DNA from: Fibrobacter sp.
Lineage (GTDB): Bacteria; Fibrobacterota; Chitinivibrionia; Chitinivibrionales; Chitinispirillaceae
Assembly (NCBI GenBank): GCA_012513915.1
Contig: JAAZBG010000116.1
Span: 1-38,341, forward strand
Reading direction: 5' to 3'
DNA length: 38,341 bases
Both the position numbers and the translations under genes were made by a program. Numbering within the stretch: position 1 is the first letter of the stretch; each line of letters begins with the position of its first letter. The notes beneath the pieces were generated by a model that worked only from the letters and a program-made list of their open reading frames with translations, made no database searches and was not told the origin of the DNA. Positions 1-8,962 of the stretch are shown one piece after another.

Positions 1-1215
1 CAGAAAAAATTATACGGCATAGTTCCTGCCCCCGATGGATCGTTTGTTCAGGTAGCAATATCTGAAATGAATGGTACATGGAAGGTTGACACCGTTATCT
101 GCCGTGATGTCAATGATGCCATTCGAAATGTTTTGCTCCTCAATAAAAAAATCAGTTTGGGTATTCATTCTTACTGGGTACATAAGGATGTTCCTGAATA
201 TATCTCTCTTAAAAGTTTTAAAGCATCATTTGGTGATTTTTATGCTGTTACTCCGGTGACAGATTATGCCCTGTATTCTGAAGTATTAAAAAGTAATCTT
301 GGTGGTGTGTATACTGATGATGCATACCTGTGCACATTACCGATTCACCTTGTACCGCGTATCTCGCATTCATTTGTTACTGTTGCAAAGGATGGTGATA
401 CATACAAAGTGGGTGTTATCATTCAGCTGCAGCTCGTTGCTGTTTTTTCGGTCCCAGCAACAGATAATCGTCAATTGAACGGTTTCCTGCCACGTATCTA
501 CCGATATTGGACAACGCTCAATACCGACAAAAAGTACCCGGGAACCACAGTGCTGCTTAATTGTCCGGATATAACAATCGATGATGAGGATGAGATGGTT
601 CTGCATCTTTCTTTTGATCCTGAAGATGTTACTGTCGTAAAGGCTGCGGGTGTTGCACTTTGTGAAATTGAAGATGGTGTTCCAGCTTTCAGTAAAGAAA
701 CCCCGGAGTGTACGGTGCGTAAAGTACGCAGTGGATTTGTACTATCATCTATTGCACTGGTCTGCATTTCGCTGCTTGTCTTTGTTTCTCTGGCTGCTAT
801 GAATTTTTATCTGAAAGGACAGATTGAGTCGGGGAAGAAAGTTTACAATAAGGAAATAGAACAGAACAGGGAAATAAGAGACCTGTTTAAAACCGGTACT
901 CAATTAGCTCAGCAGATCGCATCACTTGATTCGACTGGTGCTAAACGGTCATCATGGGCAAAGCTGCTTCAGTATATCGGTTCAAATAGACCTGCTGGTC
1001 TGTTTATTGAAAAAATGGGTACTGATAGATCTGATAAATCCGGAGAATACAGAGTTGCGATAGCCGGATGGGCCGGTAATGAAACTGCGGTTACTGAAAT
1101 GATGAAACGGCTTAACGGATCTCCAGTTGTCGCGAATGCTGTTCTACAGACAATGCAGCAGGATCCAAAGAAAAACAACTATTTTATATTTAAAATTATA
1201 TGTCATTTGAAATAA
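1..1215 (+). CDS. PilM/PilN (GspL)-like assembly-platform protein, 5' partial
   Basis: The reading frame is open from base 1, so the start lies upstream; the first ATG (67) is probably internal. The N-terminal ~235 residues look like a degenerate PilM/GspL cytoplasmic domain. One membrane segment follows (around SSIALVCISLLVFVSLAAM), then a basic coiled-coil-like stretch and a C-terminal PilN-like domain beginning near SWAKLLQYIGSNRPAGLFIE. This is the arrangement of GspL, which corresponds to PilM fused to PilN. In type II secretion and type IV pili it links the cytoplasmic ATPase to the periplasmic ring. The next gene overlaps its end by 16 bases and is PilO/GspM-like, which supports the call. 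Whether the machine is a secretion system or a pilus cannot be decided here because the secretin, ATPase and major pilin are outside the window. Confidence 0.72.
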   Translation, partial: QKKLYGIVPAPDGSFVQVAISEMNGTWKVDTVICRDVNDAIRNVLLLNKKISLGIHSYWVHKDVPEYISLKSFKASFGDFYAVTPVTDYALYSEVLKSNLGGVYTDDAYLCTLPIHLVPRISHSFVTVAKDGDTYKVGVIIQLQLVAVFSVPATDNRQLNGFLPRIYRYWTTLNTDKKYPGTTVLLNCPDITIDDEDEMVLHLSFDPEDVTVVKAAGVALCEIEDGVPAFSKETPECTVRKVRSGFVLSSIALVCISLLVFVSLAAMNFYLKGQIESGKKVYNKEIEQNREIRDLFKTGTQLAQQIASLDSTGAKRSSWAKLLQYIGSNRPAGLFIEKMGTDRSDKSGEYRVAIAGWAGNETAVTEMMKRLNGSPVVANAVLQTMQQDPKKNNYFIFKIICHLK

Positions 1216-1763
1216 GAAAAATTACCACGGAATCCGTACCGGTTTTTATTTGCGGTATTACAATACTGCTTACTGCTGTATTGGTACGTATTGGGATAAT
1301 GTCTCAAATTTCAATGTTGTCAACCAATCGCAGTATTCATGCGTCTACAAAAAAACTTATTGCCGATGAAGCAGGTTTGAATAGTATTGCTGATGAGATC
1401 AGGGATAAAAATATACGTTTACAGAAGCGACTGGATGCGTTGAGTGGAAGCAGTGCGGTAAAGGAAACTGGTACGGATGACCTGTCAGGAAATCTTGAAT
1501 TACTTATAGCATGGGCTAAAGCTGCGGATATCCGATTCGTTAAAATGGAACCCGGACAGGAAAAAATTGAACATGGTATGAAACGATACCTGATTACACT
1601 TCAGTTTACATCTACATACCATGCACTTGGACAGTTTGTAAATTCAGTAGAAAAAAAGCCTCAATTATATTCTATTGACGGCTTATATGTTGAGGCGAGA
1701 AGAGAAGGGCGTGTAGAGGCCAAACTTGGTATTGTCTGCACGATTCCTGTAAAGGGGAAGTGA
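1200..1763 (+). CDS. PilO/GspM-like inner-membrane platform protein
   Basis: A 187-residue protein with a short cytoplasmic N-terminus, one membrane segment (around VFICGITILLTAVLVRIGI), a helical stretch (about residues 40-85) and a C-terminal alpha/beta domain (about residues 95-187). This is the layout of PilO and GspM, which pair with PilN/GspL in the periplasm. The start overlaps the previous gene by 16 bases and lacks a clear ribosome binding site, so translation is probably coupled. Sequence conservation in this family is poor, so the call rests mostly on topology, size and gene order. Confidence 0.68.
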   Translation: MSFEIRKITTESVPVFICGITILLTAVLVRIGIMSQISMLSTNRSIHASTKKLIADEAGLNSIADEIRDKNIRLQKRLDALSGSSAVKETGTDDLSGNLELLIAWAKAADIRFVKMEPGQEKIEHGMKRYLITLQFTSTYHALGQFVNSVEKKPQLYSIDGLYVEARREGRVEAKLGIVCTIPVKGK

Positions 1764-2239
1764 TGGAACAGAACAGAGCTGTCATAGTTACTTTTGTAGG
1801 AATAGTTGCTTTTCTGACAGCACTCTATTTACTGATCGGTATCCGGTCTTCACCGATAGATCAAAGTATATCAGCTTCTTTACATGATGAGAGTATGGCA
1901 CAAAGAGAGATGAAAAAACTTGATGCCGCACTGAACCGGAGTATTACCGCAGATACATTTCAATATGTTGGAAACTTTGAAACACCGTTCCGGATGACAG
2001 GTGATAACGGTCAGAAAAGAGTTCCAAAAGTAAACCAGCCTGCACGTCCACGCCTTCTATTAAAAGGAATTCTTCAAAAAGATGTCCCACTTGCTATCAT
2101 TGAGGACGAGCAGGGTGAAACCTTTATCGAAGGCATTGGTAAGATCATACATGGTCAGGAAATTGTAAAAATAAGTAACAATAGCGTTACATTAAAAGAT
2201 AGCCGGGGGTATCATGATATCATGGTTGAGGAGAATTAG
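1763..2239 (+). CDS. PilP/GspC-like platform-to-secretin linker
   Basis: About 158 residues. An N-terminal membrane anchor (VIVTFVGIVAFLTALYLLIG) is followed by a flexible region and a small C-terminal beta domain starting near RLLLKGILQKDVPLAIIED. That pattern (product or effect of a peptide, 'LKG', then an ATP-independent beta barrel) matches the homology region of GspC/PilP that contacts the secretin. The ATG at 1763 overlaps the previous stop (TGATG) and has AAGGGG five bases upstream, so it is preferred to the GTG at 1760. Position after PilN- and PilO-like genes gives the classical N-O-P order. Confidence 0.66.
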   Translation: MEQNRAVIVTFVGIVAFLTALYLLIGIRSSPIDQSISASLHDESMAQREMKKLDAALNRSITADTFQYVGNFETPFRMTGDNGQKRVPKVNQPARPRLLLKGILQKDVPLAIIEDEQGETFIEGIGKIIHGQEIVKISNNSVTLKDSRGYHDIMVEEN

Positions 2240-3713
2240 CCCGCCGGTTATTATGTCGCAAAGAGGAAGCGCATTGCCGGTTGTACTGATTTTTGCTGTA
2301 GCCGGATTAATTACTGTAGTCTCATTTCTGTATTTCAACCTCTCATCGTCAAGATATTCTTTTATTACGTACAGGGCTTTTCAGGCAAATCTGAATGCAC
2401 TTTCAGGTATCTATATCGCCTTTAATGAACTTAGTGATAACGGGGATGGTGAAAATACCATGCTTCCTGAAATTGATGCTCGGGATTTATCGTTCGGCAA
2501 GTCACTTTTTACTGATGTAGATAGCTCTTCTGTTGCATCTGCATCTACTGATATTTACGGAAATGACAAACTGACATTTGATAACGGTTCAAAGCGGTAC
2601 AGGCTTTATTCTCTCGATTCACTTGATTCTGCAGATGTAACGCTTGTTGGTGATGGCGGTTCGGGGATTCTGCGGTCAGTGTATACTAATGGCGTTCACA
2701 CTGCTACTGTGGAAGCAACGCTTGGCAGCAGAATACCTTTCAGACCTGATACTGTTGCGGTATGCTATAATGCGGGTGAATGGGACGCTGCCGGTGTCAC
2801 GGGAACTACATTTTCTTCAGGAAATCAGCCCGATTCTGTTTCACTATGGTTACGCTCTATGATCAGTAAATATCAGGAACAGATTGTATCTTCAGATACC
2901 GGCAGTATTGATCCACCGGTTACAATTCAGTCAAACCGTGATTTGTCCAAAGTCAAACGCATTGTGTCAGGGGATCTGATTATTGACGGTTCATTTACTA
3001 AACTGATATGGCGGGATACAGGAACATTTGTTGTGCTTGGTCGAATGGATATAAGTGGTGAAGTCGAAATTGAGGGTATTAAAATTGTGGTCGGAGGTGA
3101 GATAACACTTAACGGCGAATCCACACTGAAAAATGTAAGCCTTTTTTCACAAAGTAAAATATTTTTTGCTGATGATTCCAAGTTTAGCGGTAATGCGATG
3201 GCTCTTAACAGTGTGGCAATTTATGGAAACGCAGAAATCAGTAACAAAAGTACGATTCTTGTTTGCGGTGAATCAGCGTCTACACAGGAGGTTTCAGGAA
3301 AAACGGAACAGGATGTGAAGGTTGACGTAAAGAAAATTTACAGTATTGAGATTGGTGATAAGGCTGTTGTTGATGCTGTTTTAATTGCGGTCGGAAATCC
3401 AGGCGATATCAAGACACATAAAGATGTTGAGATTTGCGGTGTAATGATTGCGCAAAAAGAGATTGGACATCTTGGAAAATTTCGTGGACTTATGACTGCC
3501 GGACGATTCGTTGATCCGGATGTCATGATAGAACAATCGGCACCATCACCTGTTACATCGGGAACCAAAACCGATTCAAAAGAAACTGCAAAAAATCCTG
3601 TACCATTTAAAAATACGATCAAGGGTGATGTGGAGTCATTATACAATATAAATGATTACAAACTTCCATTTTTTATTGGCAAGTTGACAATTACAAAATG
3701 GAGGGAATTCTGA
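2214..3713 (+). CDS. GspK-like pseudopilin with bactofilin-like repeat domain
   Basis: A 499-residue protein. Near the N-terminus MSQRG is followed by SALPVVLIFAVAGLITVVSF: a type IV prepilin-type leader and hydrophobic segment, with Gly at -1 and Val rather than Glu at +5. Absence of Glu5 is characteristic of GspK (PilX-like tip pseudopilin). Residues about 244-445 are short beta-rich repeats with regularly spaced Gly and hydrophobic residues (for example GRMDISGEVEIEGIKIVVGG), resembling polymer-forming/bactofilin or right-handed beta-helix proteins. GspK is usually about 300 residues, so this is unusually long. The start is uncertain: ATG 2214 overlaps the previous gene by 26 bases; ATG 2253 would give a five-residue leader like that of known GspK but has no good ribosome binding site. 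Confidence 0.65.
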   Translation: MISWLRRISPPVIMSQRGSALPVVLIFAVAGLITVVSFLYFNLSSSRYSFITYRAFQANLNALSGIYIAFNELSDNGDGENTMLPEIDARDLSFGKSLFTDVDSSSVASASTDIYGNDKLTFDNGSKRYRLYSLDSLDSADVTLVGDGGSGILRSVYTNGVHTATVEATLGSRIPFRPDTVAVCYNAGEWDAAGVTGTTFSSGNQPDSVSLWLRSMISKYQEQIVSSDTGSIDPPVTIQSNRDLSKVKRIVSGDLIIDGSFTKLIWRDTGTFVVLGRMDISGEVEIEGIKIVVGGEITLNGESTLKNVSLFSQSKIFFADDSKFSGNAMALNSVAIYGNAEISNKSTILVCGESASTQEVSGKTEQDVKVDVKKIYSIEIGDKAVVDAVLIAVGNPGDIKTHKDVEICGVMIAQKEIGHLGKFRGLMTAGRFVDPDVMIEQSAPSPVTSGTKTDSKETAKNPVPFKNTIKGDVESLYNINDYKLPFFIGKLTITKWREF

Positions 3714-4120
3714 TGTTTCCAGAGTCGGATTGTCGTGGATATTCTCTTATCGAAATTATTATTGCAATGTCAATATTTGCAATTGTTGCTGCATCTCTTC
3801 TTTTTGCATTGACAAACGCAGACAGGATCAAGGCAAGAGGATCAACGGTTGAAAGTGTCACAACACTTGCCAGAAATGAGACTGAGGCAATTAAAAATAT
3901 TGCGTATTTAAATGCATCGATCAACGATACTGTATACGATATCGCATATAATAAAAAAGAATACACTGTTGAAAGAAAACGGATAATCGATGGCGAAACA
4001 GATGTTTTCGTAAGTGATGATAAAAAGTCAGCCTTGCAGGAACTGGTTATCATTATCTCTGAAAAAAATAAACCCGATAATAAATGGACATTCAATCTTG
4101 TTCAGGGATTTACAAATTAA
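3713..4120 (+). CDS. GspI-like minor pseudopilin
   Basis: A 135-residue prepilin-like protein. A short leader MFPESDCRG is followed by YSLIEIIIAMSIFAIVAASL, which carries the type III signal peptide with Gly at -1, Glu at +5 and an N-terminal hydrophobic helix. It would be cleaved and N-methylated by the prepilin peptidase and inserted into the inner membrane before assembly. ATG 3713 has GGAGGG seven bases upstream and overlaps the TGA of the GspK-like gene (TGATG), so it is preferred to the upstream ATG at 3698. Position between K-like and J-like genes suggests the GspI role in the I-J-K tip complex, though I and V/W-type pilins are hard to separate by sequence. Confidence 0.72.
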   Translation: MFPESDCRGYSLIEIIIAMSIFAIVAASLLFALTNADRIKARGSTVESVTTLARNETEAIKNIAYLNASINDTVYDIAYNKKEYTVERKRIIDGETDVFVSDDKKSALQELVIIISEKNKPDNKWTFNLVQGFTN

Positions 4121-4631
4121 GATTAACAGCAATAAGGGCATGACACTTGTTGAATTGATGGTTGCAATGGTTGTGGCATCAATCACACTGGTAATCATTT
4201 TTTACATGTGGAATACAATTAATCGTCATGTTGCTATTTCCAGATACAAAACCCAGCTTGAAACGGAAGCAAATCGTCTGGGATTGTTAATTGTCAACCA
4301 AATCCGCAAAAGCCCGTCAATTATTCAATGGAGCAGCCACCGGATAGCGATGGTACATCATAATGGTTCAGATACACTGGATTACTATTTCAATGATTCC
4401 GACCTTTTACTTAATGGAAATAAAGTAAACCTTCTTGTTTCTGATACAAGGGTATCTGTTTTTGAATTTAGCGACAGTAACGAAATTGCGGGTATTCAGG
4501 GTACATCACTGTTTCTTGTCTTTACACTCTCTTTGATCGGAAGAGAGAAGGATACCGCAACCGTACATCATACAATACATATTGCACAATCTGTTATGAA
4601 AGATGATGAGACTGATTTTTTTGGTTTTTAG
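4098..4631 (+). CDS. GspJ-like minor pseudopilin, non-ATG start
   Basis: The mature N-terminus MTLVELMVAMVVASITLVII is a typical prepilin helix, preceded by NKG, so cleavage falls just before the Met encoded at 4140. The protein therefore needs a leader upstream of that ATG. The only ATG further upstream in frame (4014) lies deep inside the previous gene. TTG 4098 gives a 14-residue leader ending in NKG; ATT 4116, placed behind AGGG and overlapping the previous stop, is a second possibility. The remaining ~160 residues are the globular pseudopilin domain. GspJ is the usual partner of GspI and GspK. The last two genes of the operon overlap, which suggests translational coupling. Confidence 0.7.
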   Translation: MFRDLQIKINSNKGMTLVELMVAMVVASITLVIIFYMWNTINRHVAISRYKTQLETEANRLGLLIVNQIRKSPSIIQWSSHRIAMVHHNGSDTLDYYFNDSDLLLNGNKVNLLVSDTRVSVFEFSDSNEIAGIQGTSLFLVFTLSLIGREKDTATVHHTIHIAQSVMKDDETDFFGF

Positions 4632-4665
4632 CCAGGAAACGTTACCTGATGATAAACGCATATGA

Positions 4666-5175
4666 TTATCCGCGGGCATCTGCCGTTGAGTAGCAGTACA
4701 CTATCTCCCCATAATACAACGTGTGGTAGTCTTTGTTTGGATACAGATGCTTATAAGAATCAATCAGATTTTCGCTGCGCATTGCACTTTTGTAAACGAT
4801 TTTACACTCAAAATGTATACCTGGTATATTAATAATAGGTGTACGTGTTTTCTCTCCAGGAAATATCTCAAGGCTGCATTCTTTGAATTTGTTATGGTTT
4901 TTACCCGAATTAACTCCACAGAATTCCAGCTTGTTTTTCATATCTTTAATAGGTATGCTTACGGTAAATTCGCTTGACCGTTCAATAATCTCGTATGTGT
5001 AACGGGATTTACGAACCATAATCGTAAGCACCGGACGTCCCCAGAGAAAACCGATCGATGCCCATCCGATAGTCATTACGTTAATGTCATCACCGGCCTG
5101 AACAGTGAGAAATGCTCCTTTGCGAATCTGCTCCATTGCCTTTTCGCTGATTGCCATATAATCCAGTTGATGCAT
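4666..5175 (-). CDS. flavin reductase-like FMN-binding protein
   Basis: A 169-residue protein of the flavin reductase/split-barrel FMN-binding family. Characteristic features are the N-terminal NVMTIGWASIGFLWGRPVLT block (flavin contact region), MVRKSRYTYEII and FTVSIP, followed by EFCGVNSGKNHNKF, the usual G-x-x-S-G-x-x-x-D/N-K-F segment. Such proteins bind FMN and reduce flavin or serve as NAD(P)H-dependent reductases; substrate cannot be told. The start at 5175 has AGGAG eight bases upstream; the ORF extends further upstream but without a better signal. It stands alone, convergent with the pseudopilin operon. Confidence 0.82.
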   Translation of the reverse strand: MHQLDYMAISEKAMEQIRKGAFLTVQAGDDINVMTIGWASIGFLWGRPVLTIMVRKSRYTYEIIERSSEFTVSIPIKDMKNKLEFCGVNSGKNHNKFKECSLEIFPGEKTRTPIINIPGIHFECKIVYKSAMRSENLIDSYKHLYPNKDYHTLYYGEIVYCYSTADARG

Positions 5176-5371
5176 GTTCGTTACTCCTGTATGTATTGAA
5201 TTTAACACAATAATATAGTCTGTTACACTTAATATAATAATTTGCACTACAAGGCAACATAGTTTGATTTTAACCACTGAAACGGATGCACCAATGCATC
5301 TTCAGTTGTTGTACTTGACAAGTGAAAGTTTTATCAGAAAGGATTCTATTGTTTACTAAAAAATGTCGGGT

Positions 5372-6538
5372 TCAATGACGCTCAGTACGTGTCCAGGCTG
5401 CACTCTTGATACCGCCAATATAACGGAAGAACCCCCTGATTAAGGCCAGATTCATGGCAAGGAAGTAGAAAATGTGACGTGTCAGGCTGATTGGAATTAC
5501 CTTGTAAAAGAAACTTGCTATAACAAGAATTGCACCAACAGTAAAGAACACCTTATACAATGTGTGTGCATCAAAATAAAAAAGAAATGCGCATGAGAGA
5601 ATTATACCGATAAGAAAGAACGGAGAAAACCATCGTGTTACTTTATGCGAAAAGTAACAGTACGCCGGCCATCCTCGCAGCGGGTTAAGAAAGTCAAGAA
5701 GCCAGAAAAAAGCCTGATAATTACCAGCTCCGATTCGTATACGTCTGGAAAATTCTGAGATTACATTACCTGTAAAATCCTCTTCGGAAACAGCTTCCGG
5801 TTCGTAAATAACCCTGTATCCCTGACGAATTGCATTCATTGGAATGAGAACGTCATCGTTTGAGTATGAATTGGGCGGGATTGGTCTGAAACACTTTTTA
5901 CGTAGTGCATAAAATCCTCCAAATGCACTAATGGTACTATGAAGCTGACCTTCAAGAATTTTCTGACGGGATTCAAATATTCTGTATATTCCTTCACCCC
6001 CAAGCTCTTCTTCGTTTTTTATATGACTCGTAACATGCTCTATATGTCCGGCTACAACGCCTACCCGTTCATCTGCAAAGTTTCGAACTATTGCATTAAT
6101 ACACTCAGGCTGATGCATTGTGTTCGCATCTGTCATGAGGATAATTTCAGAATCTATCAGAGGTGCAAGACTATTGACAATACCCGTCTTACCTCCCCGT
6201 TTTGGCGCAACCCAGAGGTGAACCCTCGGATTGTTAAGTTCACGGACAAGTCTCTCGGTGGAATCAGATGAACAGTCTGAACCAATCCAAATGGAAAGCT
6301 TGTCTGATGGGTAGTCTATAGCAAGAATATTGTCTATTTTTTTTAAAATGACATCCTCTTCGTTATATGCAGGCACCAGAACACCCACAGTCGGCTGATA
6401 TGAATCGTCTTTAACAATCGGTTTCTTAAACAGGCGCGCAAATATAATTATCGACAGGGGATAGATAATGTATGAATACAAAAGCCCCAACAAACACGAC
6501 CAGAAAACCACCTCAAGGATTTTTACCGTTACAATCAT
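5372..6538 (-). CDS. membrane-bound family 2 glycosyltransferase
   Basis: A 388-residue GT-A type glycosyltransferase of the processive GT2 kind. An N-terminal membrane segment (about residues 8-35) precedes the nucleotide-sugar domain with VLVPAYNEE (53-61), GSDCSSDST (86-94) and the metal-binding DAN triplet (137-139). A later EED motif and RRIRIGAGNY stand where processive enzymes have the catalytic Asp and Q/RxxRW. The C-terminal ~100 residues hold several membrane helices. It most likely adds sugars to a surface polysaccharide or lipid at the inner membrane. It overlaps the upstream radical SAM gene by 26 bases, so the two are probably cotranscribed and coupled. The sugar and acceptor are unknown. 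Confidence 0.85.
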   Translation of the reverse strand: MIVTVKILEVVFWSCLLGLLYSYIIYPLSIIIFARLFKKPIVKDDSYQPTVGVLVPAYNEEDVILKKIDNILAIDYPSDKLSIWIGSDCSSDSTERLVRELNNPRVHLWVAPKRGGKTGIVNSLAPLIDSEIILMTDANTMHQPECINAIVRNFADERVGVVAGHIEHVTSHIKNEEELGGEGIYRIFESRQKILEGQLHSTISAFGGFYALRKKCFRPIPPNSYSNDDVLIPMNAIRQGYRVIYEPEAVSEEDFTGNVISEFSRRIRIGAGNYQAFFWLLDFLNPLRGWPAYCYFSHKVTRWFSPFFLIGIILSCAFLFYFDAHTLYKVFFTVGAILVIASFFYKVIPISLTRHIFYFLAMNLALIRGFFRYIGGIKSAAWTRTERH

Positions 6539-8018
6539 TTCCTGAACCGTTTTTTATTGATGGTGAGAAGATGTATTTCATAAGTGTTCGGCCACCCTTT
6601 AAAAGCCGTTTGGCTTCTGAAGGGTGTGTTAATGCCTGCCAGGATTTTGATAGAAGAAATTTTGGATTCATATAGAACTCTTTACGTGCCCGGTCGCAAT
6701 ACGCAACAAGTTCTTCATATTTGAGATCCGGATTTGAGACTACCGACGAATGAAGCCCATCATCGGTAAGCCATTTTCTGAAATCATTTGAAACAATCCA
6801 GCCTTTTTCCCTGAAAAATTTAAAATCACTTGTTCCGGGATAGGCCATGATAGGGAAGAACTGTGCTGTATCGGGGCTGAGCTCCTTTGCAAAACGCAGT
6901 GTTTTCTCAAGTGTCTCCCGTGTTTCACCCCGGTTTCCAACCATAAAGCAACCATGAATAAGAATACCAGCCTTTTTGGCATCTTTTACAAACGATCTTA
7001 TTCTGTCAATGTTGGTGCCTTTTTGTATGTTGTCAAGTATTTGCTGGTCTCCGCTTTCAAATCCGACACAAAACAAACGACATCCCGCTTTTTTCATAAG
7101 GCGCATGGTTTCATAGTCCACATCAGCACGGGAGTTAGCAGACCAGGGAATACTTGTCAGCTTCGCATCAATGAGCGCCTGTGAAAATTCGCGACACCTG
7201 GTTTTGTCTGCTGTCAGCGTGTCATCCTCTATCATGATTTCCTTGATATTTAAAAAGTTATCGCGGATATATCTGAATTCATCGACAATTGATTGAACAG
7301 AACGTTTTCGATACTGATGTCCCTGCATGGTCTGAGGAAGTACACAGTAGGTACATTTAAAAGGACAGCCTCTGCCGGTGACAATTACAATAATCGGAAA
7401 TTTACTGTGTCCATAAAAGTAGGGTGATATGTCAAGATGTTTTTTATACACTGATGAAACCATCGGGATATCATCAAGATTTTGTATAAACGGACGTGCC
7501 TCATTTTTAACGATTGAATTGTCTCTGCTCCTGAATGCCAGACCGGTAATACTTTTCAACGATTCGTCATCACGTTTTTGTGTACTCAGTTTTTCTGCAA
7601 CCTCAACAACGGTTGCATCGTATTCACCAAATGCGACTGCATCAATCTGGTCAGATAATTCGAGTGTTTCTTTTGGTAATGCACTGACATGTACACCGAC
7701 GAGCATGACAAAAAGAGATGGAATCTCCTTCTTAAGCAATACACCAATCTCCACATCACTATAAATGCTTGGTGTTGATGTGTCAAGAATTACAAGACCG
7801 GGATTGATTCTTTTAATTCTTTCAACTACTGTTGCAGTATCAAGGTTCGCTCCCGGAGCGTCAATCAGTGTGACATCATGACCTGCTTTTTCAAGGTATC
7901 CTGTAGCATACGCCAGCCACATCGGATAATACAACGTTCCGCTTTTTGCAACAGCCGGAGAACGGGATTCTCTTGAATACTTTGGGAAAAATGGAGGATT
8001 CAGTGTAACTATTCTCAT
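6513..8018 (-). CDS. B12-binding domain radical SAM protein
   Basis: A 501-residue enzyme with an N-terminal cobalamin-binding-like Rossmann domain (about residues 1-145, with LAYATGYLEKAGHDVTLIDA) and a radical SAM core whose cluster motif is GRGCPFKCTYC (Cys218, Cys222, Cys225). Downstream are SANSRADVDYETMRLMKKAG and CVGFESGDQQIL, typical of the B12-radical SAM group (HpnP/BchE-like and many undefined members). Such enzymes do methylations or rearrangements at unactivated carbons. Its neighbours (glycosyltransferase, thioredoxin) suggest modification of a lipid or surface glycan, but that is inference. GGAAG lies ten bases before the ATG. Confidence 0.85.
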   Translation of the reverse strand: MRIVTLNPPFFPKYSRESRSPAVAKSGTLYYPMWLAYATGYLEKAGHDVTLIDAPGANLDTATVVERIKRINPGLVILDTSTPSIYSDVEIGVLLKKEIPSLFVMLVGVHVSALPKETLELSDQIDAVAFGEYDATVVEVAEKLSTQKRDDESLKSITGLAFRSRDNSIVKNEARPFIQNLDDIPMVSSVYKKHLDISPYFYGHSKFPIIVIVTGRGCPFKCTYCVLPQTMQGHQYRKRSVQSIVDEFRYIRDNFLNIKEIMIEDDTLTADKTRCREFSQALIDAKLTSIPWSANSRADVDYETMRLMKKAGCRLFCVGFESGDQQILDNIQKGTNIDRIRSFVKDAKKAGILIHGCFMVGNRGETRETLEKTLRFAKELSPDTAQFFPIMAYPGTSDFKFFREKGWIVSNDFRKWLTDDGLHSSVVSNPDLKYEELVAYCDRARKEFYMNPKFLLSKSWQALTHPSEAKRLLKGGRTLMKYIFSPSIKNGSGNDCNGKNP

Positions 8019-8042
8019 GCGTCTACTACTTCCGTGATTGTA

Positions 8043-8375
8043 TTAGATTTGAAAAGTCTTGTCAATTTTTGATTTTAATGATGCTTTTGGAAGAAGGCCG
8101 GTATGCTGCTCAATGACCTGACCGTTTTTAAAAAACAGCAGTGATGGTATGCTGTTGATTCCATACTTCGCCGCAACCTGTGGATTGTCATCAACATTTA
8201 CTTTACCGATCACAACTTTTCCATCATAGTCTTTTGCAATATCTGCAACAATAGGTGTCAACATCTTGCATGGTCCGCACCACTCTGCCCAGAAATCAAC
8301 AACTACCGGAAGTGATGATCCGATAACGTCATCGTTAAAATTACCATCAGTAAATTCTTTTAGGTATTCAGACAT
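8043..8375 (-). CDS. trxA: thioredoxin
   Basis: A 110-residue protein with the thioredoxin active site WAEWCGPCK (Cys33, Cys36), the conserved DFWA strand before it, the cis-proline region YGINSIPSLLFF and the C-terminal G-x-x-P-K turn. Length and all key residues are those of a classical cytoplasmic thioredoxin with no signal peptide. ATG 8375 has GGAG six bases upstream; a TTG 12 bases upstream is less likely. It sits 24 bases upstream of the radical SAM gene in the same direction, so it is probably cotranscribed. Confidence 0.95.
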   Translation of the reverse strand: MSEYLKEFTDGNFNDDVIGSSLPVVVDFWAEWCGPCKMLTPIVADIAKDYDGKVVIGKVNVDDNPQVAAKYGINSIPSLLFFKNGQVIEQHTGLLPKASLKSKIDKTFQI

Positions 8376-8395
8376 ACATTTCTCCAATGTGTGGT

Positions 8396-8701
8396 TTATT
8401 TTTTGTTCTGTAAAGTATCGTTTGTGTTCATCGACTTCTGAATGCCATCCTCAACAGATTTCCACTTTTCGGGATCGTTTCTATACGAATCGATGAGCGC
8501 GATTGCATCAGAAGTCTTCACTCCTGTGATCGTACAAAGTTCATTATAACGAACGGCTTTAACCGAGTCACTAAGATTTTTCTGAGAATCAAGAAGTATT
8601 ACTCCGCTTAAATAACGGTAAAGTTCTATACTTTTTTTCTCTGCACCGGTGAGTGGATATATCAGTGCTCCGATAATCAATAAAAAATGTGAAAATTTCA
8701 C
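8396..8701 (-). CDS. small exported protein, DUF4296-like pattern
   Basis: A 101-residue protein with an N-terminal hydrophobic signal sequence (MKFSHFLLIIGALIYPLTGA) and a helical remainder. The segment with LSGVILLDSQ, then SDAIALIDSYRNDPEKWKSV is reminiscent of DUF4296-type small envelope proteins, which have a helical pair and a Y-x-x-(D/N)P-E-K(W/L) motif. That resemblance is by eye only. It is the first gene of the run leading to thioredoxin, radical SAM and glycosyltransferase genes, ending 20 bases before the thioredoxin start, so it may be a periplasmic partner of that group. No enzymatic motif is visible. Confidence 0.6.
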   Translation of the reverse strand: MKFSHFLLIIGALIYPLTGAEKKSIELYRYLSGVILLDSQKNLSDSVKAVRYNELCTITGVKTSDAIALIDSYRNDPEKWKSVEDGIQKSMNTNDTLQNKK

Positions 8702-8962
8702 TTCTAATACTCTGCCTGGTTAAACCGATAGTTATTACAGCACTGTTAAAAATAATTCTTTTTTTAGAACAAATCCTGTTTTTATCTATTTGTATGCTAA
8801 ATAATCACAAAGTAATCCCTTTGATAAACGATACAGCTGATGTTGTTGTTAATTGCACGATAAGAGATTTTTTGCTAATAAGTAATTGTATTGTAACTGA
8901 TTACGATGTTTGCTCATATATCAGGGGGACTGGAGCAAATGAGTGATGGGATTTATTCGGGG

